This document shows positions 33,403 to 42,042 of a stretch of 64,000 nt of DNA, piece after piece (position 1 is the stretch's first letter; every line of letters begins with the position of its first letter). The notes beneath the pieces were generated by a model. It was given only the letters and a program-made list of their open reading frames with translations. It was not told where the DNA came from and searched no databases. A program made the position numbers and the translations under genes. Source of the stretch: Caballeronia fortuita (GTDB lineage Bacteria; Pseudomonadota; Gammaproteobacteria; Burkholderiales; Burkholderiaceae); assembly GCF_001544835.2 (NCBI RefSeq), contig NZ_FCNX02000015.1, forward strand, positions 124,001 through 188,000. The letters run 5' to 3'.

Positions 33403-34304
33403 TGGCTCTCGATAATCAAACGGCGCCGGCCTGGGCATCGCCCGGCAACAACGCGGGCAAGGTCATGAAACAACAGTCGAGCCTGCGTGACAGGCTGTGG
33501 AAGTTCTTCGTCTGGACGACGATGGCCTTCTTCCTCGTCAACGTGCTGCTGCTGATCGCGACCGTCGCGGTGAACTCGGTGGCGACGCGCTGGTTCGGCA
33601 CGTTGCTGCCGCAAGGCTTCACGCTGCACTGGTACGCGCAGGCGTGGAGCGACTTTCAGCTCTCGAGCGTGCTGCTCGTCACGCTCGAAGTGGTCGGCGC
33701 GGTGGTGCTGCTGTCGATTGCGCTCGGCGTGCCCGCCGCGTATGCGCTCGCCCGCGTGCAGTTCCCCGGCAAGCGTTTCGCGATGCTCGTCTTTCTGCTG
33801 CCGCTGATGGTGCCGCCCGTGACCTACGGCATCCCGATGGCGACGGTCATGTACAAGTTCCATCTCGCAGGCACGCTGACCGGCGTGATCCTTGCGAATC
33901 TGGTGCCTGCGCTGCCGTTCGTGATCCTCGTGATGACGCCGTTCATCGAGCAGATCGATCCGAATCTGGAATCGGCCGCGCGCATTTTCGGGGCGAACAC
34001 GGCGAAGTATTTCCGCTACGTGCTGCTGCCGCTGCTCGTGCCCGGGATGCTCGCGGCCGGCTTGCTCGTGCTCGTACGCACGATCGGCATGTTCGAGCTG
34101 ACGTTCTTCACCGCAGGACCCACGACGCAGACGCTCGTCGTCGCGCTGTACTACGCGGTGTTCTCGACGGGCGTGCGCGCGCCGCAATCCATCGACGCCA
34201 TGGCGATGATCTACATGGCGATCACGATGGTCTGGGTGCTGATCGCGCTGCAGTTCGTGAGCCCGACGCAGCTCGTGTCGCGCGTGAAGGAACAGAAGCA
34301 GTGA
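33402..34304 (+). CDS. ABC transporter permease 2
   Basis: 300 residues with about six membrane segments after a 35-residue cytoplasmic N-terminus. The EAA loop is ESAARIFGANTAKYFRYVLLPLLVPG. The ATG (33402) overlaps the stop of permease 1 (TGATG), preceded by GGAGG. Related to PotC/UgpE permeases; pairs with permease 1 in the membrane. Confidence 0.9.
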   Translation: MALDNQTAPAWASPGNNAGKVMKQQSSLRDRLWKFFVWTTMAFFLVNVLLLIATVAVNSVATRWFGTLLPQGFTLHWYAQAWSDFQLSSVLLVTLEVVGAVVLLSIALGVPAAYALARVQFPGKRFAMLVFLLPLMVPPVTYGIPMATVMYKFHLAGTLTGVILANLVPALPFVILVMTPFIEQIDPNLESAARIFGANTAKYFRYVLLPLLVPGMLAAGLLVLVRTIGMFELTFFTAGPTTQTLVVALYYAVFSTGVRAPQSIDAMAMIYMAITMVWVLIALQFVSPTQLVSRVKEQKQ

Positions 34305-35236
34305 CGAAACTTCGTGAAGTCGCAGAGCTGAACGCCGCGCTGCGGCTCAGTATCGCGAGCGGGCCGCACTTCGTCGAGATCGCGCCGATGGCGGGCGGAC
34401 GCATCACGCGTTTCGCCACGCAGGACGCGCGCGGTCTGCACGACTGGCTCGCGCCGGTGACGGCCGAGCGTTGGCCGTGCGATGCGTGGCCCAAGGGCGG
34501 CAGCTATCCGCTCGTGCCGTTTTCTAATCGCGTGCGTGATTCGCGCTTTTCCGCGCCGGACGGTTCCATCGTCGAACTCGCGACGTTTCCGGGCACGGCG
34601 CACGCGCTGCACGGCTTCGGCCAGTTCGCGGCGTGGAGCGTCGAGCTTCAGGAAGCGGATTGCGTCGTGCTGCGCTACGCGCACGGGGAAGGCGAACACG
34701 GCTGGCCCTGGGCGTTCGAGGCCGTGCAAATGATCGAGGTGAATGCGGACGGCATGCGGCTGTCGATGCGCGTCGCGAACCGCTCGTCGAGCCCGATGCC
34801 GGTCGGCCTCGGTTTTCATCCGTACTTCGGCGCGCAGGAAGCCGAATTGCGCACGACGACGCATTGGCGCCACGAAGCGGAGATCGCGATCGCGCCGACC
34901 GACGAACGGCCCGCGCATCGGCACGAGCGCGAGCCGGACGGCTACACGCGTTATCTGGGCGGCTGGGACGGACGCGCGACGTTGCGTTACGCCGACGGCC
35001 GTACGCTCGAACTGAGCGCCGACGACGCGCTCGGCCACGTCGTCGTGCATTGTCCGGCGGGCGCGGGATATCTGTGCGTCGAGCCGGTCTCGCACGTCAG
35101 CGACGGCTTCAATCTCGCGGCGCAAGGTTTTCCCGGCACCGGCGTCGCGGTCATCGCGCCAGGTAGTGAAATACGGGCGTCGCTCGCGATGGCAGCCGCC
35201 GCGAACCCGGCCCCGCGCGACGGCGCCGCCGCCTGA
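34301..35236 (+). CDS. Aldose 1-epimerase family protein
   Basis: 311 residues from a GTG (34301) that overlaps the permease stop (GTGA). It has the galactose-mutarotase-like beta-sandwich: SNRVRDSRF near the substrate-binding arginine, HALHGFGQ with the catalytic-type His, VGLGFHPYF with the second His, and a late acidic residue in CVEPVSHVSDGFN. Such enzymes interconvert alpha and beta anomers of aldoses after uptake; some act on hexose-6-phosphates. Coupling to the transporter genes implies the imported solute is a sugar or sugar derivative. Residue roles are by analogy. Confidence 0.85.
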   Translation: MTKLREVAELNAALRLSIASGPHFVEIAPMAGGRITRFATQDARGLHDWLAPVTAERWPCDAWPKGGSYPLVPFSNRVRDSRFSAPDGSIVELATFPGTAHALHGFGQFAAWSVELQEADCVVLRYAHGEGEHGWPWAFEAVQMIEVNADGMRLSMRVANRSSSPMPVGLGFHPYFGAQEAELRTTTHWRHEAEIAIAPTDERPAHRHEREPDGYTRYLGGWDGRATLRYADGRTLELSADDALGHVVVHCPAGAGYLCVEPVSHVSDGFNLAAQGFPGTGVAVIAPGSEIRASLAMAAAANPAPRDGAAA

Positions 35237-35239
35237 CGC

Positions 35240-35330
35240 GCGCCTCGACACAGGCGCGCCCGCGAACCGCGGGACAGCGCGACGCTTTCGCCGGCAACAT
35301 GCCCCCGACGATGCAGATATCCGTGTTCAT
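35240..35330 (-). pseudogene. Possible remnant of an FAD-dependent hydroxylase N-terminus
   Basis: On the minus strand, an ATG at 35330 with GGAGG nine bases upstream opens MNTDICIVGGMLPAKAS, which looks like the first dinucleotide-binding strand of UbiH-type FAD hydroxylases (MNxDICIVGGGMxGKxA) with a glycine missing. The next bases in a shifted frame read VALSRGSRARL, like the following helix. The similarity then fades into the aldose-epimerase gene. It may be a decayed gene end left by an insertion or deletion; similarity is short and could be chance. Confidence 0.3.
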
Positions 35331-35347
35331 GGCGCACCTCCGGTAGC

Positions 35348-35800
35348 TCAGCGTGTGAGCGGCATCGAGAAGAAGGATTCGACGAGATCGACGATTCGCC
35401 ACGTCGCGCAAGGTCGGCGGCAATGGGCGTCGAAACCGGCTTCTTTGAGCGTCTGCACGGGATCGGCCGGCCACACGTTGCTCATCGCGACGAGCAGGCG
35501 GCCGGTGACGTCGGCGTCCATGCGCAGCGTGCGCAGGAAGACGTAGCCGGAATCGTTGTCGAGGCTCGTATCGAGCAGCAGCGCGTGCGGCTGCCAGCTA
35601 TTCACCAGCGCGCGCACCGATTTCATGTCCTGCGAGAGGATGACCTGCAAGCCTTTGAGCCGAAGCTGGACGGCGAGCGAATCGCCGACCGACTTGTCCG
35701 CATGGGCAATCAGCACACGGCGCGACGCATCCCCGGCGCGCGCCCGCTTGATACGCCACAATGCGAATTCGCTTTCGTTAGCGGCCAGACGGCTTGACAT
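35348..35800 (-). CDS. Stand-alone receiver domain protein, partly degenerate
   Basis: 150 residues, start at 35800 after GGAGGATGAG. A 26-residue tail precedes a CheY-like receiver (RVLIAHADKSVGDSL to VDLVESFF). The phospho-acceptor Asp77 (LLLDTSL) and Ser107 are present, but only one acidic residue (Asp35) is found where two are usual, and the switch lysine is replaced by arginine (Arg129-Pro130). Phosphorylation may be weak or absent. It is divergent from the NarL-type regulator gene starting at 35995, and the two may work together. Confidence 0.78.
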   Translation of the reverse strand: MSSRLAANESEFALWRIKRARAGDASRRVLIAHADKSVGDSLAVQLRLKGLQVILSQDMKSVRALVNSWQPHALLLDTSLDNDSGYVFLRTLRMDADVTGRLLVAMSNVWPADPVQTLKEAGFDAHCRRPCATWRIVDLVESFFSMPLTR

Positions 35801-35994
35801 CTCATCCTCCATTCTCGTTTGAGCGACGTGGTGATTCGACTGCACCCAGTTTCGACCGAACGGGCCGGCCGCTGAACCCGGCACGGGGAGGGGAAGCGGA
35901 GGATTTTGGGGGACTGCCGAATGTATCCCTGCGAAAGGAGGGTGGAAGTCGGGCAAGGCGCGCGTAATATCGGAACCGTTCTCGGAGCGTCGCA

Positions 35995-36690
35995 ATGGAA
36001 AATGGCTATTTCAAAACTGTGTTGCTAGTAGAGGACGAAGGGCTCACCAGGAGCGCCATGAAAAGCCTCATCCTGGCAAACGAGCCTTTGCTCGAAATCG
36101 ACGAAGCCGATGGTTTCGAGCAGGCGAAAGCCAAGCTTTCCGCCAACACCTACGATCTGATGTTTCTCGACTACCACCTGCGCGGCCAGGCGACCGGCAT
36201 GGATCTGCTCAACTGGATCCGCGAGGAAGAGCGCGAGATTCAGACGATCATGTTGTCGGCGCAAGACGACCGCGACACCGTGCTCGAATGCATCAAGAAC
36301 GGCGCGTGCGGATTCATCTCGAAGGGAAGCGAACAGGGCGCGAGCGTGTTCCGCGAAGCCCTGAAAACGATTCTCAACGGACGCGTCTATCTGCCCAATA
36401 CCGTGCTCGGCAAGGGCGGCCACAGCCCGAAGCCGGTTTCACCGCACGCAGGCGTGACCATCGAATCGCTCGATCTGCCGCCGCGCCTGACCGAAACGCT
36501 GCGCTATCTGCTGCAGGGACTGTCGAACAAGGCGATCGCGCGGAAGATGAATATCAGCGAAAACACGGCCAAAGAGTATTCGAGCGATCTGCTCGCGCGC
36601 TTTCACGTGACACGGCGAACGTTTCTGATCGTCGAAATGGCGCGGCGCGGTATCGAAATGCCGATGAGCAATACATCGTCGGCATCCTGA
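35995..36690 (+). CDS. NarL/FixJ-family response regulator
   Basis: 231 residues. The receiver (about 7-125) has the Glu13-Asp14 acidic pair, phospho-acceptor Asp59 (LMFLDYHL), and switch Lys in FISKGS. The LuxR-type helix-turn-helix covers about 165-225 (LTETLRYLLQGLSNKAIARK, NISENTAKEY). No sensor kinase is encoded nearby, so it is an orphan regulator fed by a remote kinase. It is followed by a strong terminator at 36710-36748. Confidence 0.9.
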   Translation: MENGYFKTVLLVEDEGLTRSAMKSLILANEPLLEIDEADGFEQAKAKLSANTYDLMFLDYHLRGQATGMDLLNWIREEEREIQTIMLSAQDDRDTVLECIKNGACGFISKGSEQGASVFREALKTILNGRVYLPNTVLGKGGHSPKPVSPHAGVTIESLDLPPRLTETLRYLLQGLSNKAIARKMNISENTAKEYSSDLLARFHVTRRTFLIVEMARRGIEMPMSNTSSAS

Positions 36691-36709
36691 CCTTCCGTCA
36701 TTCTTTCTC

Positions 36710-36748
36710 GACGCGGGCGCACCGAAAGGGCGCCCGCGTCGTCTTTTT
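36710..36748 (+). terminator. Rho-independent terminator of the NarL-type regulator gene
   Basis: GACGCGGGCGC (36710-36720) pairs with GCGCCCGCGTC (36730-36740), followed by GTCTTTTT. Confidence 0.88.
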
Positions 36749-36842
36749 GCATCGTTCCGAAGAATGCCGCCGGGGATGGTAAGGTAGAGCCCGGACTAAT
36801 TTCGAGACAAGGTCAGCGCAGGTGATTCGCAGGATGACGTTC

Positions 36843-37355
36843 ATGAAAATGCAAGGCGCCGGCACGGCATTCACGGTGACAGCGGCGCTGCTTCTCGGCG
36901 CGTGCGCGCCGCTTCCGCAGCAGAGCGATGCCGGCGCCGCCGCGGCGGCGTCCGCGGCATCGGCTACGCAGGCGGCTCAGGCGGCAGCCAAGGCACCCGT
37001 CGCTCCGGCGCCGCCGGGTGAGCGGCGGATCATGGTCGGCACCCCGAATGGCTACCATCTGATGCTCAAGACGACGCCGCCATCGCAAGTCTGCGACAAC
37101 GACGCGTTCACCGACGGCGTGCGCTACGGCTATGCGTTGACGTGGAACCGGCTCGTCGGCGAGGACATGCGCAACGGCGGCAAGGCGAAGCGCAAGTTCG
37201 ACGCCGCCGCCGTCCATTCCCAGGACGATCAGTACAAAATCCAGTGGGACGGCAAGGTGCGCGTCAACGCGTGCGCATCGGACGGTTATCTGATCGGACG
37301 GGTCATCGGCACGCATCTGGCCGGCGTCGACATGCAAAATGGCAAGCCGTCCTGA
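36843..37355 (+). CDS. Hypothetical lipoprotein, 170 residues
   Basis: ATG at 36843 chosen because AGGA lies about eight bases upstream; earlier in-frame starts exist at 36834 (ATG) and 36822 (GTG). The signal ends in the lipobox LLGAC (Cys21). An Ala-rich linker (about 29-55) leads to a conserved-looking domain with GYHLMLKTTPP, VCDNDAFTDGVRYGYALTWN and VNACASDGYLIG, containing two cysteines that may pair. Outer-membrane lipoprotein likely. Function unknown. It converges with the next lipoprotein gene. Confidence 0.7.
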   Translation: MKMQGAGTAFTVTAALLLGACAPLPQQSDAGAAAAASAASATQAAQAAAKAPVAPAPPGERRIMVGTPNGYHLMLKTTPPSQVCDNDAFTDGVRYGYALTWNRLVGEDMRNGGKAKRKFDAAAVHSQDDQYKIQWDGKVRVNACASDGYLIGRVIGTHLAGVDMQNGKPS

Positions 37356-37370
37356 CGCGCGGGAGCGGGA

Positions 37371-37727
37371 TCAGTCGCAGGTGTGCGTCGCGGTCACGTA
37401 GCGGCCCGCCGCCGCGATATCGCCGTAAATCGTGTAACCGGTGCCGCCCGCCGACGCCTGCGCGATGACGAGCACCACCGACTGGCTCGTCGGCCCGCCG
37501 CTCGGTACCGATACCGCCAGCGTGTCGGAGCTCGGCGAGTATTCGCGCACGCGCGGCGCGATCGGCGTCCATTTTTCCTTCACGCAGCGGATGAAGTCGT
37601 ACGGCGCATACCGCGAGGTGCCCGAGCCGTACGGCACGGTCTTGAGCAGGGCGTCGTCGGTCGATACGCACCCGCCCAGAAGGGACGCGCCGACGGCGGC
37701 GAACAGGATTGCAGTGATTTTTTTCAT
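37371..37727 (-). CDS. Hypothetical lipoprotein, 118 residues
   Basis: Signal peptide with lipobox LLGGC (Cys20). The mature part has KTVPYGSGTSRYAPYDFIRC, a SVPSGGPTSQSVVLVI strand and a terminal HTCD, with two cysteines outside the lipobox. No family recognised. The start is followed upstream by a T-rich stretch (37740-37750) that reads as an A-rich leader on the minus strand. Confidence 0.7.
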   Translation of the reverse strand: MKKITAILFAAVGASLLGGCVSTDDALLKTVPYGSGTSRYAPYDFIRCVKEKWTPIAPRVREYSPSSDTLAVSVPSGGPTSQSVVLVIAQASAGGTGYTIYGDIAAAGRYVTATHTCD

Positions 37728-38134
37728 GATTGCGATGCCTTTTTTTGTAGTATCCGCTTAAGCTACTGTCCCGTGTTCATTCGACGCCGGCACGTTCGCG
37801 GCCGTCGATCCTAACCGCTTCCCTGACAAACCGTAAAGCGCTTGCGATCGCTCGTTCGGGCACACGGTGCAGGCCGGGAAAGCGCGCCAGAACTGAATGC
37901 AAGCTTTCTATTCGTAGTTTTCCCAATATTAGTCAAGTCGGGTCAACCGGCGCCGTTATACAGGCGTTTCACGCTTTGAAGCCTTTTGTATGGCGCGAGC
38001 GCGGGCGGCGGGAGCCGAAGTGGCGCTCTCCGACCGCGCAACGTCTCATCTCGAGCGCGGATCCCGATAACCGTGATGTATGTTGCCATCGCCGATTTTC
38101 GACGAAGGCGGCTTGAGCCAGTTTGATAGAACGT
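37728..38134. other. 407-bp divergent region upstream of mprF
   Basis: The region lies between the divergent lipoprotein and mprF genes. It is relatively A/T-rich around 37900-37940 and has a -10-like TATACA at 37957-37962 without a good -35. I see no coding frame, RNA gene or terminator. Confidence 0.4.
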
Positions 38135-40729
38135 ATGTCTCGCACAAAGTTGCTCGCCCGGCTTCGCGCCAACACTCCGCTCGGACGCATGTCCGGCGGC
38201 GTCGATCTCCAGCGGTTCGCCGCGCCCGCGCTCACGATCGTCATCTGCGTGCTGCTGCTCGTGGTGTTTCAGCATCTTTCGCGCTCGGTCGATTACAAAT
38301 CGGTGATGCACTCGCTGCGCGTGATGACGCCGCAAGCCTGGGCCGCCGCGCTGCTCGCCACCGCGCTCAGCTTCGCCGCGCTCGTCGGGCGCGATGCGGT
38401 CGGACTTCGCCATATCGGCGTCAGAATGCCGCGTTCGCTGCTGTGGGTTGGGGCGACGGTCGGCTCCGCGCTCGGCAACGTCACGGGTTTCGGCGCGCTG
38501 ACGGGCGGCGCCGTGCGTTGCCGCGTATACGGCGCGGCCGAAGTCACGCCCGCGCAGGTCGGCCGCCTGACGATTTTCACGAGCATCACGCTCGCGCTGT
38601 CGCTCGCGTTCATGGCCGCCGCCGGCATGTTGTTCAGCGCAGGCACGCTCCCGGAAATGATGCATCTGCCGCCAGCCGCCTTGCGCGTTGCGGGTGCGGC
38701 GCTTCTGGCGGTGTTCGCGGCGATGGTCATCGTCTGCGGCCGCGAGCCTCGCACGCTGCGTTCGCGCTGGAAGTGGCTCGCGTTCACGGTGCCTGCGCGC
38801 CGCGATTTCGTCGCGCAAGCCGCGCTCGCTGTCATCGACGTCTTCGGCGCCGGTCTCGCGCTGTGGGCGCTCCTGCCGAATCCCCAGGTGGGCTTCGGCG
38901 AATTCATGACGGTTTTCTCGGCGGCGATGCTGCTCGGCATGATCGGCCATACGCCGGGCGGTGTCGGCGTGTTCGAGGCGGCGATGGTCTTCGCGCTCGG
39001 CGGCAGCGTTCATACACCCGACGTGCTCGCCGCGCTGCTTGCGTATCGCGCGATCTACTTTGGCTTGCCGCTGATCCTGTCGGCGGGCGTGATGGCCGCG
39101 TTCGAGGGCCGCGCGCTGAAAGGCCGTTTCAACGTTTTGAGCTCGCGTCACGTCTCGCAACTCGCGCCGCTCTTTCTGTCGATCGTCACGTTCGCGGCCG
39201 GCTCGATGCTCGTCATTTCGGGCGCGACGCCCGCGTTCAAGATGCGTATCGCGCTCTTGCAGACCATCGTGCCGTTGTGGGTGCTGGAAAGCTCGCAACT
39301 GCTCGGCTCGGTGCTCGGCGTGCTGCTGCTCTTCGTCGCGCGCGGGCTGATGCGCCGCCTCGACGCCGCCTGGTGGCTCGCGCTTGCGCTGGCGGTCGCG
39401 AACCTCGCGCTGTCGCTCGCGAAGGGCCTCGCGTTCGTCGAAGTGGGCGTGCTCGCGTTTCTCGTCGTCCTGCTCATTTTGACGCGCGAGCGCTTCAATC
39501 GCCGTTCCTCGCTCTTCGCCGAGCGTTTCACCGCGACGTGGCTCATCTCGATCGGCGTCGTGATGGCGCTCGCCGTCTGGATCATGTTCTTCGCCTTCCG
39601 CGACGTGCCGTATAGCCGCGATCTCTGGTGGCAGTTCGCCTTCGACGAGCGCGCCCCGCGTGCGCTGCGCGCGACGCTCGCGGCGTCGCTGTTCGCCGCG
39701 GCCTTCGCGGTGTGGCAACTGCTGCGCCCGGCCGCGGGCCGCTTCGTCAAGCCCGCGCCGCAAGATCTCGCCGATGCCGCGCGCATCTTCCGCGCGCAGG
39801 AACGCAGCGACGCCGGTCTCGCGATGATGGGCGACAAGAGCTTCATCTTCTCCGAGTCGCGCGAAGCATTCCTGATGTACGCGAAGCACGGCCGCACCTG
39901 GGCCGCGCTGCACGATCCCGTCGGCCCGCGCCGCGAATGGGCGGAACTCATCCGCAAGTTCGTCGAACTCGCGCACGCCCACAACGGCCGCGCGGCGTTC
40001 TATCAGGTGCGCGCCGACGCGCTGCCGCTCTATCTCGACGCCGGCCTCACGCTGATGAAGCTCGGCGAGGAAGCGCACGTCGCGCTGTCCGAGTTCGATC
40101 TCAAGGGCTCGCATCGTTCGCATCTGCGTTATGCATTGAAGCGCGGCGAGCGGGATGGCTTCGATACCGAAGTGATCGGGCCGGAGCGCATCGCCGAAAG
40201 CATGCCGATGCTGCGCGCCATCTCCGACGACTGGCTCGAAAGCCGTTCCGCGCGCGAGAAGAGTTTCTCCGTCGCGGCGTTCAACGAGGAATATCTCGCG
40301 GCGCAGTCGGTGCTGCTCGTGCGTCAGCAGGGCGAGCCGGTCGCGTTCGTCACCTTCATGACGACGGACATGAACACCGAAGCGACCGTCGGCGTGATGC
40401 GTCATGTCGCGGCGGCGTCGCCGTACGCGATGGAATATCTCTTCACCAAGCTCGCGCTGCATCTGAAGGAGGCGGGGTTCAAGTCGCTGTCGCTCGGCAT
40501 CGCGCCGCTTTCGGGCATGGAGCCGACGCCGCTCGCATCGCACTGGCATCGTCTTGCCGGGCTCGTGTGGCGTTTCGGCGGCCGTTTCTACAACTTCCGC
40601 GGTCTGCGCGGATTCAAAAGCAAGTTCCAGCCGCGCTGGGAACCGCGTTATCTCGCGGCGTCCGGTTCGGTCGGCGTATTTTTCACTTTGGCGGATCTTT
40701 CGCTCCTCGCGGGCGGCTGGCGTTCATGA
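38135..40729 (+). CDS. mprF: Bifunctional lysylphosphatidylglycerol flippase/synthetase MprF (LpiA)
   Basis: 864 residues from ATG at 38135 (an in-frame TTG at 38123 is less likely). The first ~540 residues contain about 12-14 membrane segments of the flippase domain, with GNVTGFGALTGGAVRCRVYG and MIGHTPGGVGVFEA as recognisable conserved loops. The C-terminal ~320 residues form the cytosolic DUF2156 aminoacyl-tRNA:phosphatidylglycerol transferase (MMGDKSFIFSES, LRYALKRGER, SLGIAPLSGMEPT). It adds lysine from Lys-tRNA to phosphatidylglycerol and moves it outward, lowering surface charge and raising resistance to cationic peptides and acid. It overlaps acvB by four bases. Confidence 0.93.
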   Translation: MSRTKLLARLRANTPLGRMSGGVDLQRFAAPALTIVICVLLLVVFQHLSRSVDYKSVMHSLRVMTPQAWAAALLATALSFAALVGRDAVGLRHIGVRMPRSLLWVGATVGSALGNVTGFGALTGGAVRCRVYGAAEVTPAQVGRLTIFTSITLALSLAFMAAAGMLFSAGTLPEMMHLPPAALRVAGAALLAVFAAMVIVCGREPRTLRSRWKWLAFTVPARRDFVAQAALAVIDVFGAGLALWALLPNPQVGFGEFMTVFSAAMLLGMIGHTPGGVGVFEAAMVFALGGSVHTPDVLAALLAYRAIYFGLPLILSAGVMAAFEGRALKGRFNVLSSRHVSQLAPLFLSIVTFAAGSMLVISGATPAFKMRIALLQTIVPLWVLESSQLLGSVLGVLLLFVARGLMRRLDAAWWLALALAVANLALSLAKGLAFVEVGVLAFLVVLLILTRERFNRRSSLFAERFTATWLISIGVVMALAVWIMFFAFRDVPYSRDLWWQFAFDERAPRALRATLAASLFAAAFAVWQLLRPAAGRFVKPAPQDLADAARIFRAQERSDAGLAMMGDKSFIFSESREAFLMYAKHGRTWAALHDPVGPRREWAELIRKFVELAHAHNGRAAFYQVRADALPLYLDAGLTLMKLGEEAHVALSEFDLKGSHRSHLRYALKRGERDGFDTEVIGPERIAESMPMLRAISDDWLESRSAREKSFSVAAFNEEYLAAQSVLLVRQQGEPVAFVTFMTTDMNTEATVGVMRHVAAASPYAMEYLFTKLALHLKEAGFKSLSLGIAPLSGMEPTPLASHWHRLAGLVWRFGGRFYNFRGLRGFKSKFQPRWEPRYLAASGSVGVFFTLADLSLLAGGWRS

Positions 40730-42021
40730 AATTTCTTTGCAAGAAAGCGGCGGCGCTCGTGTTGGCCGTCGTGTGTGGTGTGTATGTGACCGGTGCGGCG
40801 CACGCCGCCGAGTCGATTCCCGGCGGACGTTACGGCCAGGTCACGCTGACGAAGCCTTCGGGCGACATGACCGGGTTCGTCGTGCTGTTCTCCGGGAAGA
40901 ACGGCTGGACGGCGGCCGACAGCCAGGCCGCCGACGCGCTCGCCGCGAAGGGCGCAATGGTCGTCGGCGTGGACACGATGAAATACGCCGCGAAGCTGCA
41001 GGCCGACAAGACCGAGAAGGACTGTCACAACCTCGTCGGCGATGCGGAGAACATGAGCCATCAGCTCGAACGCACCGTGCAGTCGAATCGCTATTTCGCG
41101 CCGATCCTCGTCGGCACGGGGCAGGGCGCGACGGTCGCGGAAAGCGCGCTCAAGCAGGCGCCCGACAACACCGTCGCGGGCGCCGTGTCGCTCGCCGCCG
41201 ATCCGATGCTCGACCCGCGCTTCAATCCGTGCGCGCCGGATGCAGCCATCATCCACGCGAAAGGTCTGCCGGGCTTCTTCGAATACACGGCGGTGCTCGA
41301 AGCGGGCCGCTCGAAAGCCGACGCGCTCGTCGCGATGGCCGCGCCCCATCTGAAAAAGCCCGAGCCTTTGAGCGACGGCGACGTCTCCGATCTGCCGCTG
41401 ATCGAATTGCGCGCCGCGCAGCCGACCGATCTGCTCGCCATCGTCATTTCCGGCGACGGCGGCTGGCGCGATCTCGACAAGACAATGGCGCTCGCGCTGC
41501 AACGCGACGGCGTGTCGGTCATCGGCATCGACTCGCTGCGCTACTTCTGGAGCGAGAAGTCGCCGCAGCAGACCGCCAACGATCTCGCCCGCGTGATCCG
41601 CGCTTACAACGCGCGCTGGCATACGAGCCATGTGGCGCTCGTCGGCTATTCGTTCGGCGCGGATGTAATGCCGTTCGCCTATAACCGTCTGCCCGACGCG
41701 GCGCGCGCGCAAGTGTCCTATATCTCGCTAATGGGTTTCGCGCCCGACGCCGACTTCCAGATCCGCGTGACGGGCTGGCTCGGCATGAAGGCAAGCGACA
41801 AGGCGCTCAAAGTGCGGCCGGAATTGAACAAGCTGCCGCCGTCGATGGTGCAATGCATCTACGGCGAAAAAGAAGAAGATACGCTGTGCCCTGATCTGAC
41901 GAAGACGGGCATCGACGTGGTGAAGCTGCCGGGCGATCATCACTTCGGCGGCGACTACGACGCGCTCGCGCGACGCATCCTCGCGGGCTGGCGCAAGCAG
42001 ATCGCGGCGCGGCAGGGCTGA
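40726..42021 (+). CDS. acvB: AcvB/VirJ-like periplasmic serine hydrolase (lysyl-PG hydrolase)
   Basis: 431 residues with a signal peptide (ending AAHA at about 27). Two alpha/beta-hydrolase-like halves are visible: the first with a GTGQG turn, the second the VirJ domain with ISGDGGWRDLDK and the nucleophile elbow GYSFG (307-311), ending with a DHHFGG His. The ATG overlaps the mprF stop. In Agrobacterium, AcvB is a periplasmic hydrolase of lysyl-phosphatidylglycerol encoded with LpiA, and virJ/acvB affect virulence. The same pairing here implies control of lysyl-PG level. Confidence 0.88.
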   Translation: MKFLCKKAAALVLAVVCGVYVTGAAHAAESIPGGRYGQVTLTKPSGDMTGFVVLFSGKNGWTAADSQAADALAAKGAMVVGVDTMKYAAKLQADKTEKDCHNLVGDAENMSHQLERTVQSNRYFAPILVGTGQGATVAESALKQAPDNTVAGAVSLAADPMLDPRFNPCAPDAAIIHAKGLPGFFEYTAVLEAGRSKADALVAMAAPHLKKPEPLSDGDVSDLPLIELRAAQPTDLLAIVISGDGGWRDLDKTMALALQRDGVSVIGIDSLRYFWSEKSPQQTANDLARVIRAYNARWHTSHVALVGYSFGADVMPFAYNRLPDAARAQVSYISLMGFAPDADFQIRVTGWLGMKASDKALKVRPELNKLPPSMVQCIYGEKEEDTLCPDLTKTGIDVVKLPGDHHFGGDYDALARRILAGWRKQIAARQG

Positions 42022-42042
42022 CGCCGCGCCCGGCTCTCGAAA

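Noticed and set aside
37943..40549. 868-codon minus-strand open frame opposite mprF, rich in Arg, Glu and His
   Set aside because: Typical shadow of a GC-rich gene: its composition is that of a codon-position artefact and the plus strand encodes an intact MprF.
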